Shown here piece after piece: positions 1-11,429 of a stretch of 64,000 nt of DNA. The translations under genes and the position numbers were made by a program. Below the pieces are notes generated by a model. That model was not told the DNA's origin, searched no databases, and saw nothing but the letters and a program-made list of their open reading frames with translations. The DNA is from Neurospora tetraspora (Eukaryota > Ascomycota > Sordariomycetes > Sordariales > Sordariaceae): NCBI RefSeq assembly GCF_033439725.1, contig NW_026944385.1, forward strand, positions 2,947,001-3,011,000, read 5' to 3'. Numbering within the stretch: the stretch's first letter is position 1; each line of letters opens with the position of its first letter.

Positions 1-982
1 GTTTTCTGCTGGCTATGTATTCCTCATAGATTGTCTAATCGTTGTGGTAGTCGTGGTGATGATGGTCGAGGTGTTGGGTGGTACTCGTTATTGTTGTTGA
101 CCTTGTTGCTGCTTCTCGACGCAACTCAGCTACCAGAGGTAACCGGACGCCGTCACTGGTGAAAGAAAGACAAAATGCAAGCAGGAAAGCGATGAATGAT
201 AAAAACAAAAATTCAGGACATGGTTTGGCATGATATTGGCGGATGGCAGAATTACACTTCCGGTTCAGGTGCGGTACAGCGCTCCCTGTAGTGAAAGCGC
301 GTTGCGACAGTGGGCCCTGCGTTGGCCAGCGCAGGCTTTGTTTACTTGCACAACATTGGCCAATGGGACGCCAGCAAGTGTTTGGACCTTCCTTGAGCCC
401 AAGCGATTGAGGGCGGTACAATTTATCTCTACCTACCCTGGAGCTACCTCTATATGTACAAACGATTGCTGTCGGCGCGTTCCCACACCCATCTTTTAAG
501 CTTCCTGTTGAATGCTTTTTATTGTAGTAGCTACCGAGGGTGGCGTACTATGAACCGCCGCATTGCCATCTTTGCTCTTCAGCACCGCGGCTGCTCCTAC
601 GGTTTCCACCGGCAAAGCAAACAAGTACCTTACAAGCAAGAAGCACATGCGAACGTGGTAGGCACTGACGTGACAACTCATCGAGCAACAGTTTACCGGA
701 TTTGACGATAACAGCGGAGGACAGTCGAGATAAGACATGTTTGGTGTAAACTCAATTCAACTGAAGAGACAGAAGAAGGGTACCGCATCAACCGAGGTAT
801 CATCGCTGCCCACTTCCTCCAACGACAGCTCTTGTCGCCCCATCAACAGAACAAACAAACCCCTGAACAAAACAAAGGGGAAAAAAACAGAAGAACAAAA
901 AGCAACCAACCCCTCCCTCCCCGGACGGATCACGAAAAGGGCATACTTGCAGCATATCCACTCTATATACACCATTCTAACC
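1..982. other. Intergenic left edge, upstream of the HAUS1-like gene
   Basis: No gene recognised. Overlapping short open frames on both strands show no family resemblance. The last 200 bases or so are rich in A and C on the + strand, as is common in 5' leaders of filamentous fungi. An ATG at 737 is in frame with the downstream gene and would add 82 residues of low-complexity K/T/S/N-rich sequence. I treat that as leader, not protein. Confidence 0.5.
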
Positions 983-1990
983 ATGTCCCACCTACCCCCC
1001 TCCGCGCCCGTGATCTTCTCCCCCTCCGTTGCCCGCGCCGCCGCCTCCGCCGCCAAAGACTGGTCCTACGTCGACTCCTGGCTGCTTTCCAAATATGCCC
1101 CACTACATCTCAAAGTGCCTGCCTTTGAGCGAAACCCGGACACCCTCAAGGCACTCCTGGCCCTAGCCGCCGCCAACGAAGCAGCCGATGATTCTCGCCA
1201 GCAGATCGCCGACTTGGAATCTGCCACTCTGGCGAAGCTAAACACCAGCACCAGCAACACCAACACCAACACCAGCAACACCCAAGACCCCTCTCCCTCT
1301 CCCTCAACGACCGAGACTTACCAAGAAGCAAAACAATCCATCCTCACCGCCCTCTCCGCCTCCCTCACCCGCTCCGGCAAAGAATCCCTAACCACCCTCT
1401 CCCACCTCTCCCAAACCCTCTCCCTCCCCCCTTCCCAAGCCGACCCCCTCCACCTCGCATCCTCTCTCCTCTCCCTATCAACCGAGCTCAACAATCTCGA
1501 ACAGGCACAACAGCGGCTGGACTTGCTCAGCTCGCACATCACCCGCGCCACAGCCTCCATCGAGAAGCTACTGATTCACCTGCGGAGGGACCCCGGTTAC
1601 AGCCCGGCTGCCGGCTTGGCCAAGGAGAACCTGGAGGTGCAGCGACGGATCAAGACGCTGGCGGGACAGACGTTGCCGCAGTTGAGGGAGAGGGTGGCGA
1701 ACTTGGCGAGTGCTGTTGCGGGAAGTGATAGTGGTGCTGGCGAGGAGGGAGGCATGGTGACGGTTGAGCAAGTACGGAGGGAACAGGAGGCTTATTTGGA
1801 GTTGTTGAGGCGGAAGCAAGAATTGAATGTTCAGCTCCAGGCGTTTCAAGGGTTGCCGCCTGATACTGAGCAAGCGAGACGGGAGCTGGAGGGGTTGAGG
1901 GAGGAGCTGAGATCACTGACGAGCAGGAGGGATGAGGCGTTCGAAGGATTGGTCGAAGGGGGTTTATCGCCGGAAAAAAGAGACCGGTAG
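983..1990 (+). CDS. HAUS1: HAUS augmin-like complex subunit 1 (probable)
   Basis: Single-exon gene, 335 residues. In other eukaryotes HAUS1 is a coiled-coil subunit of augmin, which recruits gamma-tubulin to existing spindle microtubules to nucleate branches. The start of the family is visible near residues 15-70: a short helix with a conserved Trp-Leu (YVDSWLLSKYAP), then a V-x-x-F/Y-x-x-NP-x-T motif (VPAFERNPDTLKAL) that matches the human HAUS1 N-terminus, then heptad-rich helix to the end. The C-terminus (GLPPDTEQARRELEGLREEL) also follows the human pattern of a proline-containing turn and a final coiled coil. The start at 983 has A at -3 and puts the family N-terminus at the right place. 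An in-frame ATG at 737 would add an unconserved 82-residue tail. A low-complexity Ser/Thr/Asn segment lies near residues 87-105. The gene converges with VAC14. The family is recognised by eye. Confidence 0.72.
   Translation: MSHLPPSAPVIFSPSVARAAASAAKDWSYVDSWLLSKYAPLHLKVPAFERNPDTLKALLALAAANEAADDSRQQIADLESATLAKLNTSTSNTNTNTSNTQDPSPSPSTTETYQEAKQSILTALSASLTRSGKESLTTLSHLSQTLSLPPSQADPLHLASSLLSLSTELNNLEQAQQRLDLLSSHITRATASIEKLLIHLRRDPGYSPAAGLAKENLEVQRRIKTLAGQTLPQLRERVANLASAVAGSDSGAGEEGGMVTVEQVRREQEAYLELLRRKQELNVQLQAFQGLPPDTEQARRELEGLREELRSLTSRRDEAFEGLVEGGLSPEKRDR
1241..1287 (+). repeat. Hexameric AACACC/ACCAGC microsatellite in HAUS1-like CDS
   Basis: Tandem hexamers alternating AACACC and ACCAGC, coding for a Ser/Thr/Asn run between two coiled-coil blocks. 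In-frame, so copy-number changes would only alter linker length. Confidence 0.8.
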
Positions 1991-2432
1991 TAGGGGATGA
2001 TTGGAAACTCGCGACAGTAACCGTGGGAGAATGTCATGGTCTTTGACTTTTTCGTTTAGTTTTATGGAATACCGATAACGATCTTAACCCTCCATGTAAT
2101 GCAATATACGTGTGAACCCGTCCCAAACATTTATACTGCCCCTTCCTTGTTATTCCCTCTCAGACCGACCAGAGCCTATCTTCTCTTCTGTAAATTACGT
2201 CAGGCTCACTGTCGCAATCTCTCCAATCCGTTGTTTCCATCTCCGTATCGTCGTCGGGGGGTATCATTACATTACACGCGAGCATGGTGCCTGCTCTAGT
2301 CAGCTGTTATCAAATGCCATGAAAAGGCTTAGCGCCAGAAACAAACTTGACGAAAGGACGCATGCATGCCAAAGCCACAAAGCCAATAACGTGTGAAACC
2401 AACGAAAGCAGAACATCAAATTCAGAAGGCAT
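1991..2432. other. Convergent 3' region between HAUS1-like gene and VAC14
   Basis: 442 bases holding the two 3' UTRs. No open frame with a recognisable family and no clear RNA gene seen. Confidence 0.6.
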
Positions 2433-5400
2433 TCATTGCTGGGCTCGCTTGCCTCGACCTGCCACCGCCCCTCCGAGTCTTCCAAATGGTCTTCCAAGTG
2501 TTCGGGTTTTTGCTGGAGGCGCCGCCGCCGGCGCATCCTTTGCTGGAACAGGAGGCGCTCGCCCTCCTGCCCCTTCCCTCACGGTGCCCTTGGCATCCAT
2601 TGCGGCCTCGCCTCCTCCTATCCTCAGATCACTCAACGCTGATGACGCGTCGTCTGTATCTCCTCGTTGAAGGCGCCTGGCACGTTCCTGGACTGATCGG
2701 AACTTCTCAAGCAATTCAGTCCAGCGGATGATGCTGTCGTCTCTCCCCTTAAGTCGATTGGGGCGGTCAAAAGTGGACGCACTTGGCGTAGTAGCAGTGC
2801 TGCGGGTCAACAACATGTGAGCATCGATTCCTGAAGTAGTTTTACGGTTTGGGGACGGTAAGGGTGTTGAAGAAGGGGAGCCGGCAAGCGCCTCGGCGAC
2901 TGAGCCATGTCGCGAGTGAGACAAATGGGCGCCTCCTCCGCTAACACCATTCCCTGTGGCAGAGTTGACATACGGTCTAGGCGCAATATGGAGATAGCCG
3001 ATAGAGCTGACGCTGTTAAGGCGGTTTTTCAGGGCCGCAAAGGCCGAGGATTGCGGTAGGAGCATCAAAAGTCCGTAGAGACACTTGTACAAGTGTGGAT
3101 ACTTTTCCGGCTCAAGTAGTTGCAAACGAAGATCTGGTCACTGTTAGCTAACTGTCAATACGTGTAAGGGTGGGTTCTGGAAGGAAAAGTACAAGTGAAA
3201 ACCGGCGACTCCAGTAGTTGAACCAGCTTGTCGATCTGGATGAGCATATTGACCGTCATCTCGAGCTCAGCACTATGAAATAGTTAGCAGCGTAAATCCA
3301 GGGAGCCAGGGAAGTACACACAATATCTGCAAGAGATTATAAGCCTGTTCGTAGGCCTGTGCCAGCAGGCAGAGCGAGAAAGTTGCCACTGCATTGTAAC
3401 ACCATGATCGGAAAAGCGCTACAAAGAATGTTTGGCCATCCTATAAGTTGTGAGTACCATTCTTCACGAGGAGACAGGTGTTGATGGTGCCCTACCTTGG
3501 TCTCAAGGTTCCTGAGCCGCTTTCGCAACTCCGCTAATTCAGGCGCAGTGATGAGATTGTTGTTGAGGTTTTGCACCATTATACTCGCGAACTCGACGTC
3601 CTCTTCCTTTTCGATGCAATCAGCCAATGTTCTGTAGATCCGCTCGGCGCTGAGACTTGTGCAAAGTTGTCGGATTATTAGGTTGCCCCTCGTCTCTAGA
3701 AGTTTCCTGTCGGTCGAAAATAACTGCAGTAGGTTAACCATAAAGTTGGAGAAATAGTCGTCTTCACTGTTTCTCGAAATTTGGGAGAGAAGCTGCAGAT
3801 CTTTGGTAACGACTGCTTCTGCAGGATCGGACAGGGTCTTGAGCAAGGCTGGGAAAGTCCCGTCGTTGAAAGCCAACACTTTCCTGGGTGCTTTTCGGTG
3901 CAGCATGATCAACCATGTCAGGGCAGCAACACGGGTAGCCTCGTGATCGTTCAGGAACAACAGTGTCAGCGAGTTCACGGCAGCAACATAGTCTAGGTCA
4001 GCTTGAGGTGTTGGCTGAGGTGTTGCCTGAGATGTTGCCTGAGGTGTTGCCTGAGGTGTTGGCTGAGGTGTTGCCTGAGGCGCGGCTGCCGGAGTAGGGG
4101 CGCGTTCACTTTGCCTTCCCTGAGCTGGTGTCGGACTGCGGAGGTCGAGGTCTCGTGAACTAGACAAAGACGCCCGATTGCTCGCATTTCCGTTCAGTCG
4201 CTCAGTAGAAACCGGCGGGGCGGACACAAGATCTGCTTCGTCAGAAAGAGAAACCACGTAGTCCATCAGCGAGTTATTGACCCTGGCGGCGGCTTGGCGA
4301 ATAGACTCAACACCGCTAGCCATAGCCGGCAGCAAATGCGCCAGTATCTTGGGCGTAAATGGCAATACTTCTTCCGGGCAGATTTCGAGGAATTCAACGA
4401 TCCAGCGTAGCGATTCTAGAAGTCCGTCCTCTTCTGGAAAATCCATCAGATTCTTCTGGCGATTGGTCCGAGGGTGAGAGGTAGACATACCTAGGGGCGA
4501 ATCGAGAGTGGCTGTTAGTATCTCCAGGATGGCCTTGTAGTTGATTTGCACGTCCTGTCCGGGGACCCAGTCATCCTCGCTGCTCACATCATCGTCCTCC
4601 TCGTTTGCCGTAATGGAGTCGAGCTCGTCCCCATCCTCAAGGGGCCGGCCAGCGCCGCTACCGATGGAGTCCTTTCTGCTTTGCCTTGCTGCCTCTCTAG
4701 ACCTCTTGCTCTCGGTTATCCCCTTCTTGACTTGAGCGATGCGTTTGATCTCAGCCAGGAACTTGTCCAGGCAAGCCTGGGTAGCAACATGAACGTCTCG
4801 GTTGGAGTCACTAAGAAAACGCAAAAGTCCACCGAGAAATTCGGGCAGGTAGGTGACAAGCTCAAGGTCGGGGATCGAGTCGAGCAGAGTAATCCAACCG
4901 ACCAAGAAGGTTCTGCTAAAGGGGTTCAGGGCGAAGATGCGCTCCCGCAGCAGGGGGATAAATCGTTTCAAAGAGAAGGCGGTGGGCAAGTCCAGTTGTT
5001 CGTCGTTGGCGTTCTTATCGTCTCCGTCGAACTCATGAGGCTGCTCCAGCACCGAAACATAGGTCGCGGCCGATTCGGAAACGATGTCTTTGACTAGGCG
5101 ATCCAAGAGCTCGGCACCATTTTTGACAGAGAGTTCGGAGTCGGCACCCAACTAGGTGTCGTGGGTGAACATGTAAGTAACATTGTGCGGCAGAATAGAC
5201 GGTTCGAGTTTGACTTACTTTACATAAGGCGTCGAAAATATAGTTAAAGTAGACCAGAATTTCACCCTTGGCCACCTTGGCTATGTTGTACATAGCCTCA
5301 CAGGCATAATATCTTACCCGGGCATCCTGGTCCGTGAAGCAAGCAAGGACGGGAGGAACAATGACCTCGAGGTACTTGGGAAGCTCCTGCTTGGAAGAGT

Positions 5401-5856
5401 GAGTAAGGGAAAGGGGCATTTTGACATCATAACGGGGAAAGATGTTAACCTACTGGGCCGAGTGCTATTGCGGCGGCAGCCAGGCCTATCAAGCCACCGT
5501 TGCGTGCATGAGGCTGATGAACAGCATATGCGTAGTCATTGCAAAGCTGATCGAGGATGGCTTCGATTTTGGCATAGTCCTTGGCGGCGATCAGCTCACG
5601 AATGGTACGCTCCAGGCTGGAAGAGCGAGCTTGTGTAAGTCTAGGATCTCGATCGATGAAGGGTATCCACGAAAGGTCAACGCCATGAGAAGGCTGACCT
5701 ACGGGTCCGGGAGCCGAGGCCATATCAAGCCCAAGGAATAGCCAACGGAGAAGAGTGGTGAGGGAGAAGGAGGGGAAGCAAGACATACTCAAGTGCCCCG
5801 ATCTTGCGCTTATCATATAGCTTGTCATTGAGAAAGCGCTGAATGTTTGGGTCCAT
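2433..5856 (-). CDS. VAC14: VAC14, scaffold of the PI3P 5-kinase (Fab1/PIKfyve) complex
   Basis: Eight exons on the minus strand: 5856-5789, 5616-5454, 5386-5219, 5151-4491, 4433-3496, 3440-3322, 3272-3193, 3133-2433, giving 965 residues in one continuous frame. Vac14 is a HEAT-repeat scaffold on vacuole/endosome membranes that holds Fab1 and Fig4 together to make and turn over PI(3,5)P2. The N-terminus ([18 protein letters not shown]) and the block [20 protein letters not shown] are hallmark Vac14 sequence. The C-terminal Fig4-binding domain is also clear ([20 protein letters not shown]). The 57-nt intron at 4490-4434 preserves frame and has no stop, so a naive reading keeps 19 spurious residues. 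Removing it restores [18 protein letters not shown], as in the family. A Pro/Gln/Ala/Thr linker carries a 12-bp tandem repeat. The tail beyond the conserved domain is low-complexity and longer than in yeast. Confidence 0.95.
4004..4075 (-). repeat. 12-bp minisatellite in VAC14
   Basis: Six tandem 12-bp units (TGAGGTGTTGSC on the + strand) with few substitutions, followed by a decayed seventh. They encode Pro-Gln-Ala/Pro-Thr repeats in a linker between two HEAT blocks. Confidence 0.9.
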
Positions 5857-8003
5857 GGCTCAGGTCTCGTCGGGCGTGCTCTTATTGATCAATAATCTCC
5901 AGGCCCCGTTAGCGACCGAGACAGGACAGGAGAGGACGCTTGCGTTGGTTGACGGATAACAGTGGTCAGGGAAGGTCGACGGGGTTTCAAGCAGCGTACC
6001 TCGAGCAAGTGGCTATATGTCAAGGATGGATGGCGCTGTCGTGCTAGTCCAACCTGTCACCAACTCGCACGATCTATGGTTCTGCCTTTGTCGTCTGTAT
6101 CGTGTACGCCCTCGAAGTCCTAGCACGGGAAGCTGGATGAAGCTGGATGGTGTTGCGGCGCAGGGTGGAGCCTAGGAGCCTCTAGGTAATCTGGTAATAT
6201 GGTAACGAGAAAGATAAGAGGTGAAGAGGTATTCAGATGCAGATTCAATGCACGGTTATAAGGTTGATGTGAATGCAACGATCTGCAAAAAACTTTGGGC
6301 TCAACGGGATGCAGGATGCGGGATGGAAGCCTCAAAGAATGGATGCTTTAGAGGAGGTGTTCGTCAGGCTGGTGACTTGACGCGCGCCTGAACAGCTGTC
6401 TTGCCTATAGCTAGGTAAGGTAAGTACATGTACCTACCCGAGCTACCGAAGCGCCAGCCTTTCTTGCCGTCCAAACTGTCTGCAAAACTACCTTGCGTTA
6501 GTACTAGCAGTACCGGCCTTCTGACCTAAAGCACTTGAAAGTGGCAGTGACGTCGTCGTCTGGACCGGACAGCTTCAGGTAAGCCGCGCCGACTTGGACG
6601 TGCTGCCTATCTTAAACTCGTAGGTAAAAGTAAATTACAACCATAAAAGCGGAGGAGGTGAAAGCAGTGCAGCACCGGGCACCCTGATGGCAGAGGGAGT
6701 TTGGCTGTTAGTGCGTATGTTACGTATGTGTACCACCTATTACGGAGCACAGCATGCAGTCCTGTGATGTGGCTCCCCCACCCCCACACCTTTCTCGTCC
6801 CGTCCTCATCATAAGGTAACCTCCCGCCTGGCGCAGTCATATTCGCATTACTACCTCTGCTGCGTATCTTGTACATATGTAAGTAGAGGCAGACGAGGGA
6901 CTTGTACAAGTCGAAAATCACAAAGTAAACGCCAATATCTACCGTTGGATGATACATGAAGGGTTCTTCTGTATGCGGGGTAAGGTAAGTAGTAACTTAC
7001 CATACAGGTACATACGAAATTATACGCGCTGACCCACTGAGTGGTACCGCTGTCCCGCACTTCACCCTCGCCCAGGATTGGGGCTCTTACTTTTGTTGGA
7101 GGTGTCCCGTGTCACGTGCGGCCAGCCATGGCTCCCTTCTCCCTTCACTGGCCATGGCCCCACCGCACAGGGACCTCCCTTGCCCTACTTTTAGACCTCC
7201 AGACTTTACACACAGTCTGACCTCTACTCTACTCAATACATCACCATCATCATTGATTCGTTCGTTGTCGTTCAGCCTATTCACAACTTTCCTCTCACCC
7301 CGGCCGCAGGACTGCCGGATCACCATCCAACCGCTTTTATAACGTCACGTTCATATTTTCCACTAGCCGTGTCTCTTTTCTCGACTTCTACCTCATTGGA
7401 ATATTCCATCCTTTTCTGTTCAAGATACATGTTGTTGTCTTTTGTTACACCACCCGAATGTTTACAGCTTCGTATCACCATCGTTTTCCAATACCTCGTC
7501 ATTGTGCTGCTCCAAACATCCCGTTCATCCATCATCCACACCTTCATCCAAATTCTCGTACCATCAAGCGATTGTTTGAAATAGTCATGGAATACCGATA
7601 CCGACCTGCCGAGTTTTTGGACTTGAATGTCTACAAACTTTATACAAAGACGTCAGGATGCCAACAACGCAGCAGTAGTGGCACCTTGTCGCTGGTAGAG
7701 CGCAGGTGGATTGACCACATGCTTCCATCCGGGGTTCAGACGTGGTGATATCTCTGAGTGGCCTGGCGTGTCTGGCTGTAAGGTTTACGTGCATAATACC
7801 TGCTCTAGGAATTTGTAGGTACAAATGAAAATACCAAAGACCAACTTATTAGTACACCATGGTTTTCTTTTTGAAACCGAAACATGAGGCATCGTAACCC
7901 ACTTGGGCCATCTCTAGTCGTATCTTGTCCCACGCCTCTGGCCACCTTCCCCTCCATGAATTTCCCGTATGCCCTAAATTTCCGTTTTCCGGGAATATTT
8001 CCA
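5857..8003. other. VAC14 upstream region and desaturase 3' region
   Basis: 2.1 kb without a recognisable gene. 6,175-6,440 and 6,960-7,020 hold clusters of TAGGTA/TACCTA-type words. 7,140-7,560 is pyrimidine-rich on the + strand and looks like an untranslated leader or promoter, but no coding frame follows it on that strand. The short open frames on both strands overlap and show no family features. An unannotated non-coding transcript cannot be excluded. Confidence 0.45.
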
Positions 8004-10000
8004 TCAGTGAGCATGAGAATGCCCGATGCTGCCATCGACAATAGTCTGCTGGCACTTCTTTAAAATGGCCGCCTGCCTAGCCACATCGGCCAGCCTTCCA
8101 ATGACATGCTTGTTTCCTTCCACGAATCCATACAGCGCATAGGGGATCCCGACATCGTTGCAGAACTCCTGGACCAGTCTCTGCGTCTTGCGGAGGTTAT
8201 GCCTAGGAATGCGCGGGTACAAGTGGTGAATAGCCTGGAACTGGAGACCGCCGTGGAAAAAGTCAAGCCACTCCGGGCAGTCGACGTCCATGGTCGTGCG
8301 CAGCATGCGCTGCGGGAAGGACTCGTGAGGGCCCAGATCGGAGGTGGACATGGCGAAGTGAGAGAGCGTGATCTGCACGTGCAACGGGCTGGTGACCGCA
8401 TGGGAGATCATGAAGAAAGCAAAGCGGTTCCAGTTGCCGTCGATCGCCTTGTACATGATTCCGTAACCGAACCAGTACCAGAAGAAGACCTGGCCGGCAA
8501 GCTCGAGATGCCGGTGCCACCACGCAGGACCGTGCTTGGGTGCCTGGCCCTTGAGGAGGTACTCCCACGATAGCCGGTAGAGGTTCAGGCGGGCGAACAT
8601 CATGACGATGTAGTAGAGGTAGTGCTGAAGGGAGACGAAGAATTTGGCGAAAATGTCGTACTCCAGGACGCGGTCGTAGTAGGTGGACCGCAGGTTAGTG
8701 AAGAAACGGTGCGAGATGGCGAAGAAGGGCAGGTGTTCGATGTCCGGATCGTGCTCAGGGCTGTTGGTGATGATATGGTGAACGTTGTGGTTGCGCTTCC
8801 ACCAGCCTAGACTGAGGCCGCCGATGAAGTCGGCGATGATGATGCCGATGACAGTGTCGACATGGAAATGGTGCGTGATACCCATGTGCCCGGCGTCGTG
8901 GGCAGTGAAGACCAGCTGATGCCAGAAAGAGCCGAGACAGAAGGCGCTAGGGACATACCAACCCCATCGTAGAAACAGAAGACACCCGCAGAAGAGGAGG
9001 GTATAACGGAATCCCTCGATGGCGTAAGCAACGTAGTTGCAGTCATATAGTCCTTCGGCCTTGATGCGCTCGTTGAGTTCACGATACTTCCGGATGACAG
9101 TATCTTGCGTCTCCTCATCGAGGGGAGGGTACTTGTCGAGATCGAGCCTAATCTCTTGCCTTGTTAGAGCGTCGAGATGGGCCATACCATCCCTGGGGCC
9201 ATCATCGGCGCCCTTGACACTGGTCTTCTCATCCTCAACGGAGGAAATTGAGGTGAAGGAATCGGATCGGCTTATAGCCGACTTGGACCGGGCGTTAGTA
9301 CGGGCGCGGAGATGGTTGGACTCCGGAGCCGCTTCTCCATCAAAGACCGGGGATGGGGCAGGTGAAGGGGACCGTGAGCTCTCGGATGCGGTAGAGGCAG
9401 CCTGACTCGCGAATGACGATCCGAAGCTAGTGTCCTCATCGTAGCTCGCAGCTCTGGCCCTTATCTCTGGCGACTCCTCCTCCCACTCTTCTCCTCCTTC
9501 TCCTCTCGGCCTGAACTTGCCTCCTTGTATCGGCGGTAGGAAATTCTTCCATCTCCCTTGTATCCTTCCCACTCTGTATCTGTTCATCTGAGCTCTTGCT
9601 TCTGGGGAATGTAACCTATAGTGCCCCCAAAAAGTACACATTATCAAGTCAGCATCTCCTTCTTCACCAATTTTCAAATAAGCATACACCGGATCAGATC
9701 CAGACTATCTCGGTTGGTGCATGATATCGTGTGTTGTACGCACCCGTTTACTTCATCGGTAGCATCCCTCCCAATCATGTGCTTGATGGCCTTATCACCA
9801 CCAGGGTGATATTTGACCCAAGGGTCTACCTTCAGGACATACTGGTCGACAATAATGATATGGCGACCTTCTGAGATCAAGGCCTCGATCTCACGGCGGG
9901 ATATGATGGGGTATGTCCGCTCTGTTGTTTTGACTGTCGACTGCTGAGCTGTTCCGGTATCTTCGGCAGCGGCGCGTGATGGTGGGGGTTCAGAAGCCAT
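8004..10000 (-). CDS. Cytochrome b5-fusion delta-8 sphingolipid desaturase
   Basis: Two exons (10000-9744, 9615-8004), 622 residues. The N-terminal cytochrome b5 domain has HPGG at residues 65-68 and the second haem ligand in LHSPE (His 88). The membrane desaturase domain has the three histidine boxes HDAGH (about 325-329), HNVHH (362-366) and QAIHH (546-550). The Gln in the third box is typical of front-end desaturases. Members of this family introduce the delta-8 double bond in the sphingoid base of fungal glucosylceramides in the ER. A Ser/Glu-rich insert of about 130 residues separates the two domains. The single 128-nt intron has a GCTGAC branch-like site and falls between the two haem histidines. 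The start is the first ATG in frame. An upstream TTG-initiated extension is not credible. Substrate is inferred from domain order; a delta-6-type activity is less likely in this lineage. Confidence 0.9.
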
Positions 10001-11429
10001 TGTTGTGTTTGCGCGAGGCCGTTCTGTTTTAAGCAAAAGAATATAGGGTGTATAAGCGATGGACCAAAACGCCCGCCGTCTCGGTTCAGATTGTGGACAG
10101 GGAAGGGTTGTGGTGTTGTCTTCTCAATAGTCCAGGAAACCCAAGGTCAGTTTTGTTGATAGAATTCCGAGGGCACTTGTTGATACTAGTAGGTACGTAT
10201 AGAGGGGGTGGGTGGACGTTGAAGGTGGGACGGATAGGGCCACAGAGGTTGGTGAGTGGTTCGATAGATCGGTTCTGATGCGGGTGGACAGGGGACATTA
10301 CCCAAAACAACAGGCATGGGACGACGTGACATTGGATGAGATTATTCCTAGGTGGCCACTGGCGTTGAGCGAGTGGAAACCTCACCGCTGTCCACAAAGG
10401 CGCGTCCACCCATTCCCATGCTCTCAAGCACCTGTGCAGTCTTGGCAAAGGGTGGTGTGTTGTGGTGTACACAACTTTTTTTGGAAACCTGCGAAACGAA
10501 ACGAACCAAGACTTCATCGGCCTGCATCTCTACCAAATGAGAAGATACAAGAAAACTGACTGTGGATTCAACCTCAGCGTACCTCGGACTATCAAAATAA
10601 CAGTTTTTCTAATCATATAGATAAGTTGGCTGATATCCTTCTTTCGTTTCGTAGGTCCAAATTCCAAAAAGTTGCACAGGTGCTTGAGCATGGGAACAGC
10701 TCCAGGCCATCTTGGCGTTTGCTGCACCACATAGGGGCCACACAACCAGCCCCAACATATTTGCATCTGAAACTAACCACATTGCTGATTGTCAATGGTC
10801 TCTGGACCCTTGGAATTCAGGGTAACAACTGCCTGCATGTTATTGAACATAGGGGAAGTACAAAAGGTCCAGAGGATATTTAATAGCCATCACTGGAACA
10901 CATAGAAAACATAGAGGGTTAGGGTCCATAGCCAGTGGTTTACTAGGTAGTATGATACGAATAACGTCATGCCAAGCAATACCACTAACGCCAGAAGCAA
11001 GTCAAGATTGGTGTGCATGAGATTGGTACGCGGACTGAAAAGTTAAAATGACACCGGCACCGAGAACAGACAAGAGTGATCCAAAAATCCACAACCTTCT
11101 ATAACTCAATGCTAACATAAAATAACCAGCAGCCCCCAGCCTTCCCATTTGGCAACTAGCTTTTCTGTATCTTTGAAAATCTCGTGTATTCATCGAGTCT
11201 CGAGCCTAACCAGGGCCCGCAAGGCCAAACAACCCTAGTCCAACCAACAAGCGGCGTCTATTTAGCATGTCGTAGTGAAAATCCCCTATTAAACCTTTAA
11301 GGGAAAGCCCGTGACTACAGTACAAGTACACACCTCCTCCCATCCTCTTTCCATACTCCCATTGCTAGAAATCCAGACAGCACATTATTCCGTGCTCATA
11401 CCCATTCAACGCCAAAAAGCTCCAGCTGC
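10001..11429. other. Desaturase promoter and dihydrolipoamide dehydrogenase 3' region
   Basis: 1.4 kb with no recognisable gene. Short open frames on both strands overlap each other and resemble no family. The segment nearest 11,430 should include the 3' UTR of the dehydrogenase gene. Confidence 0.5.

Noticed and set aside
737-982. In-frame N-terminal extension of the HAUS1-like protein
   Set aside because: The 82 extra residues are low-complexity and unlike the family, whose N-terminus starts at the ATG at 983.
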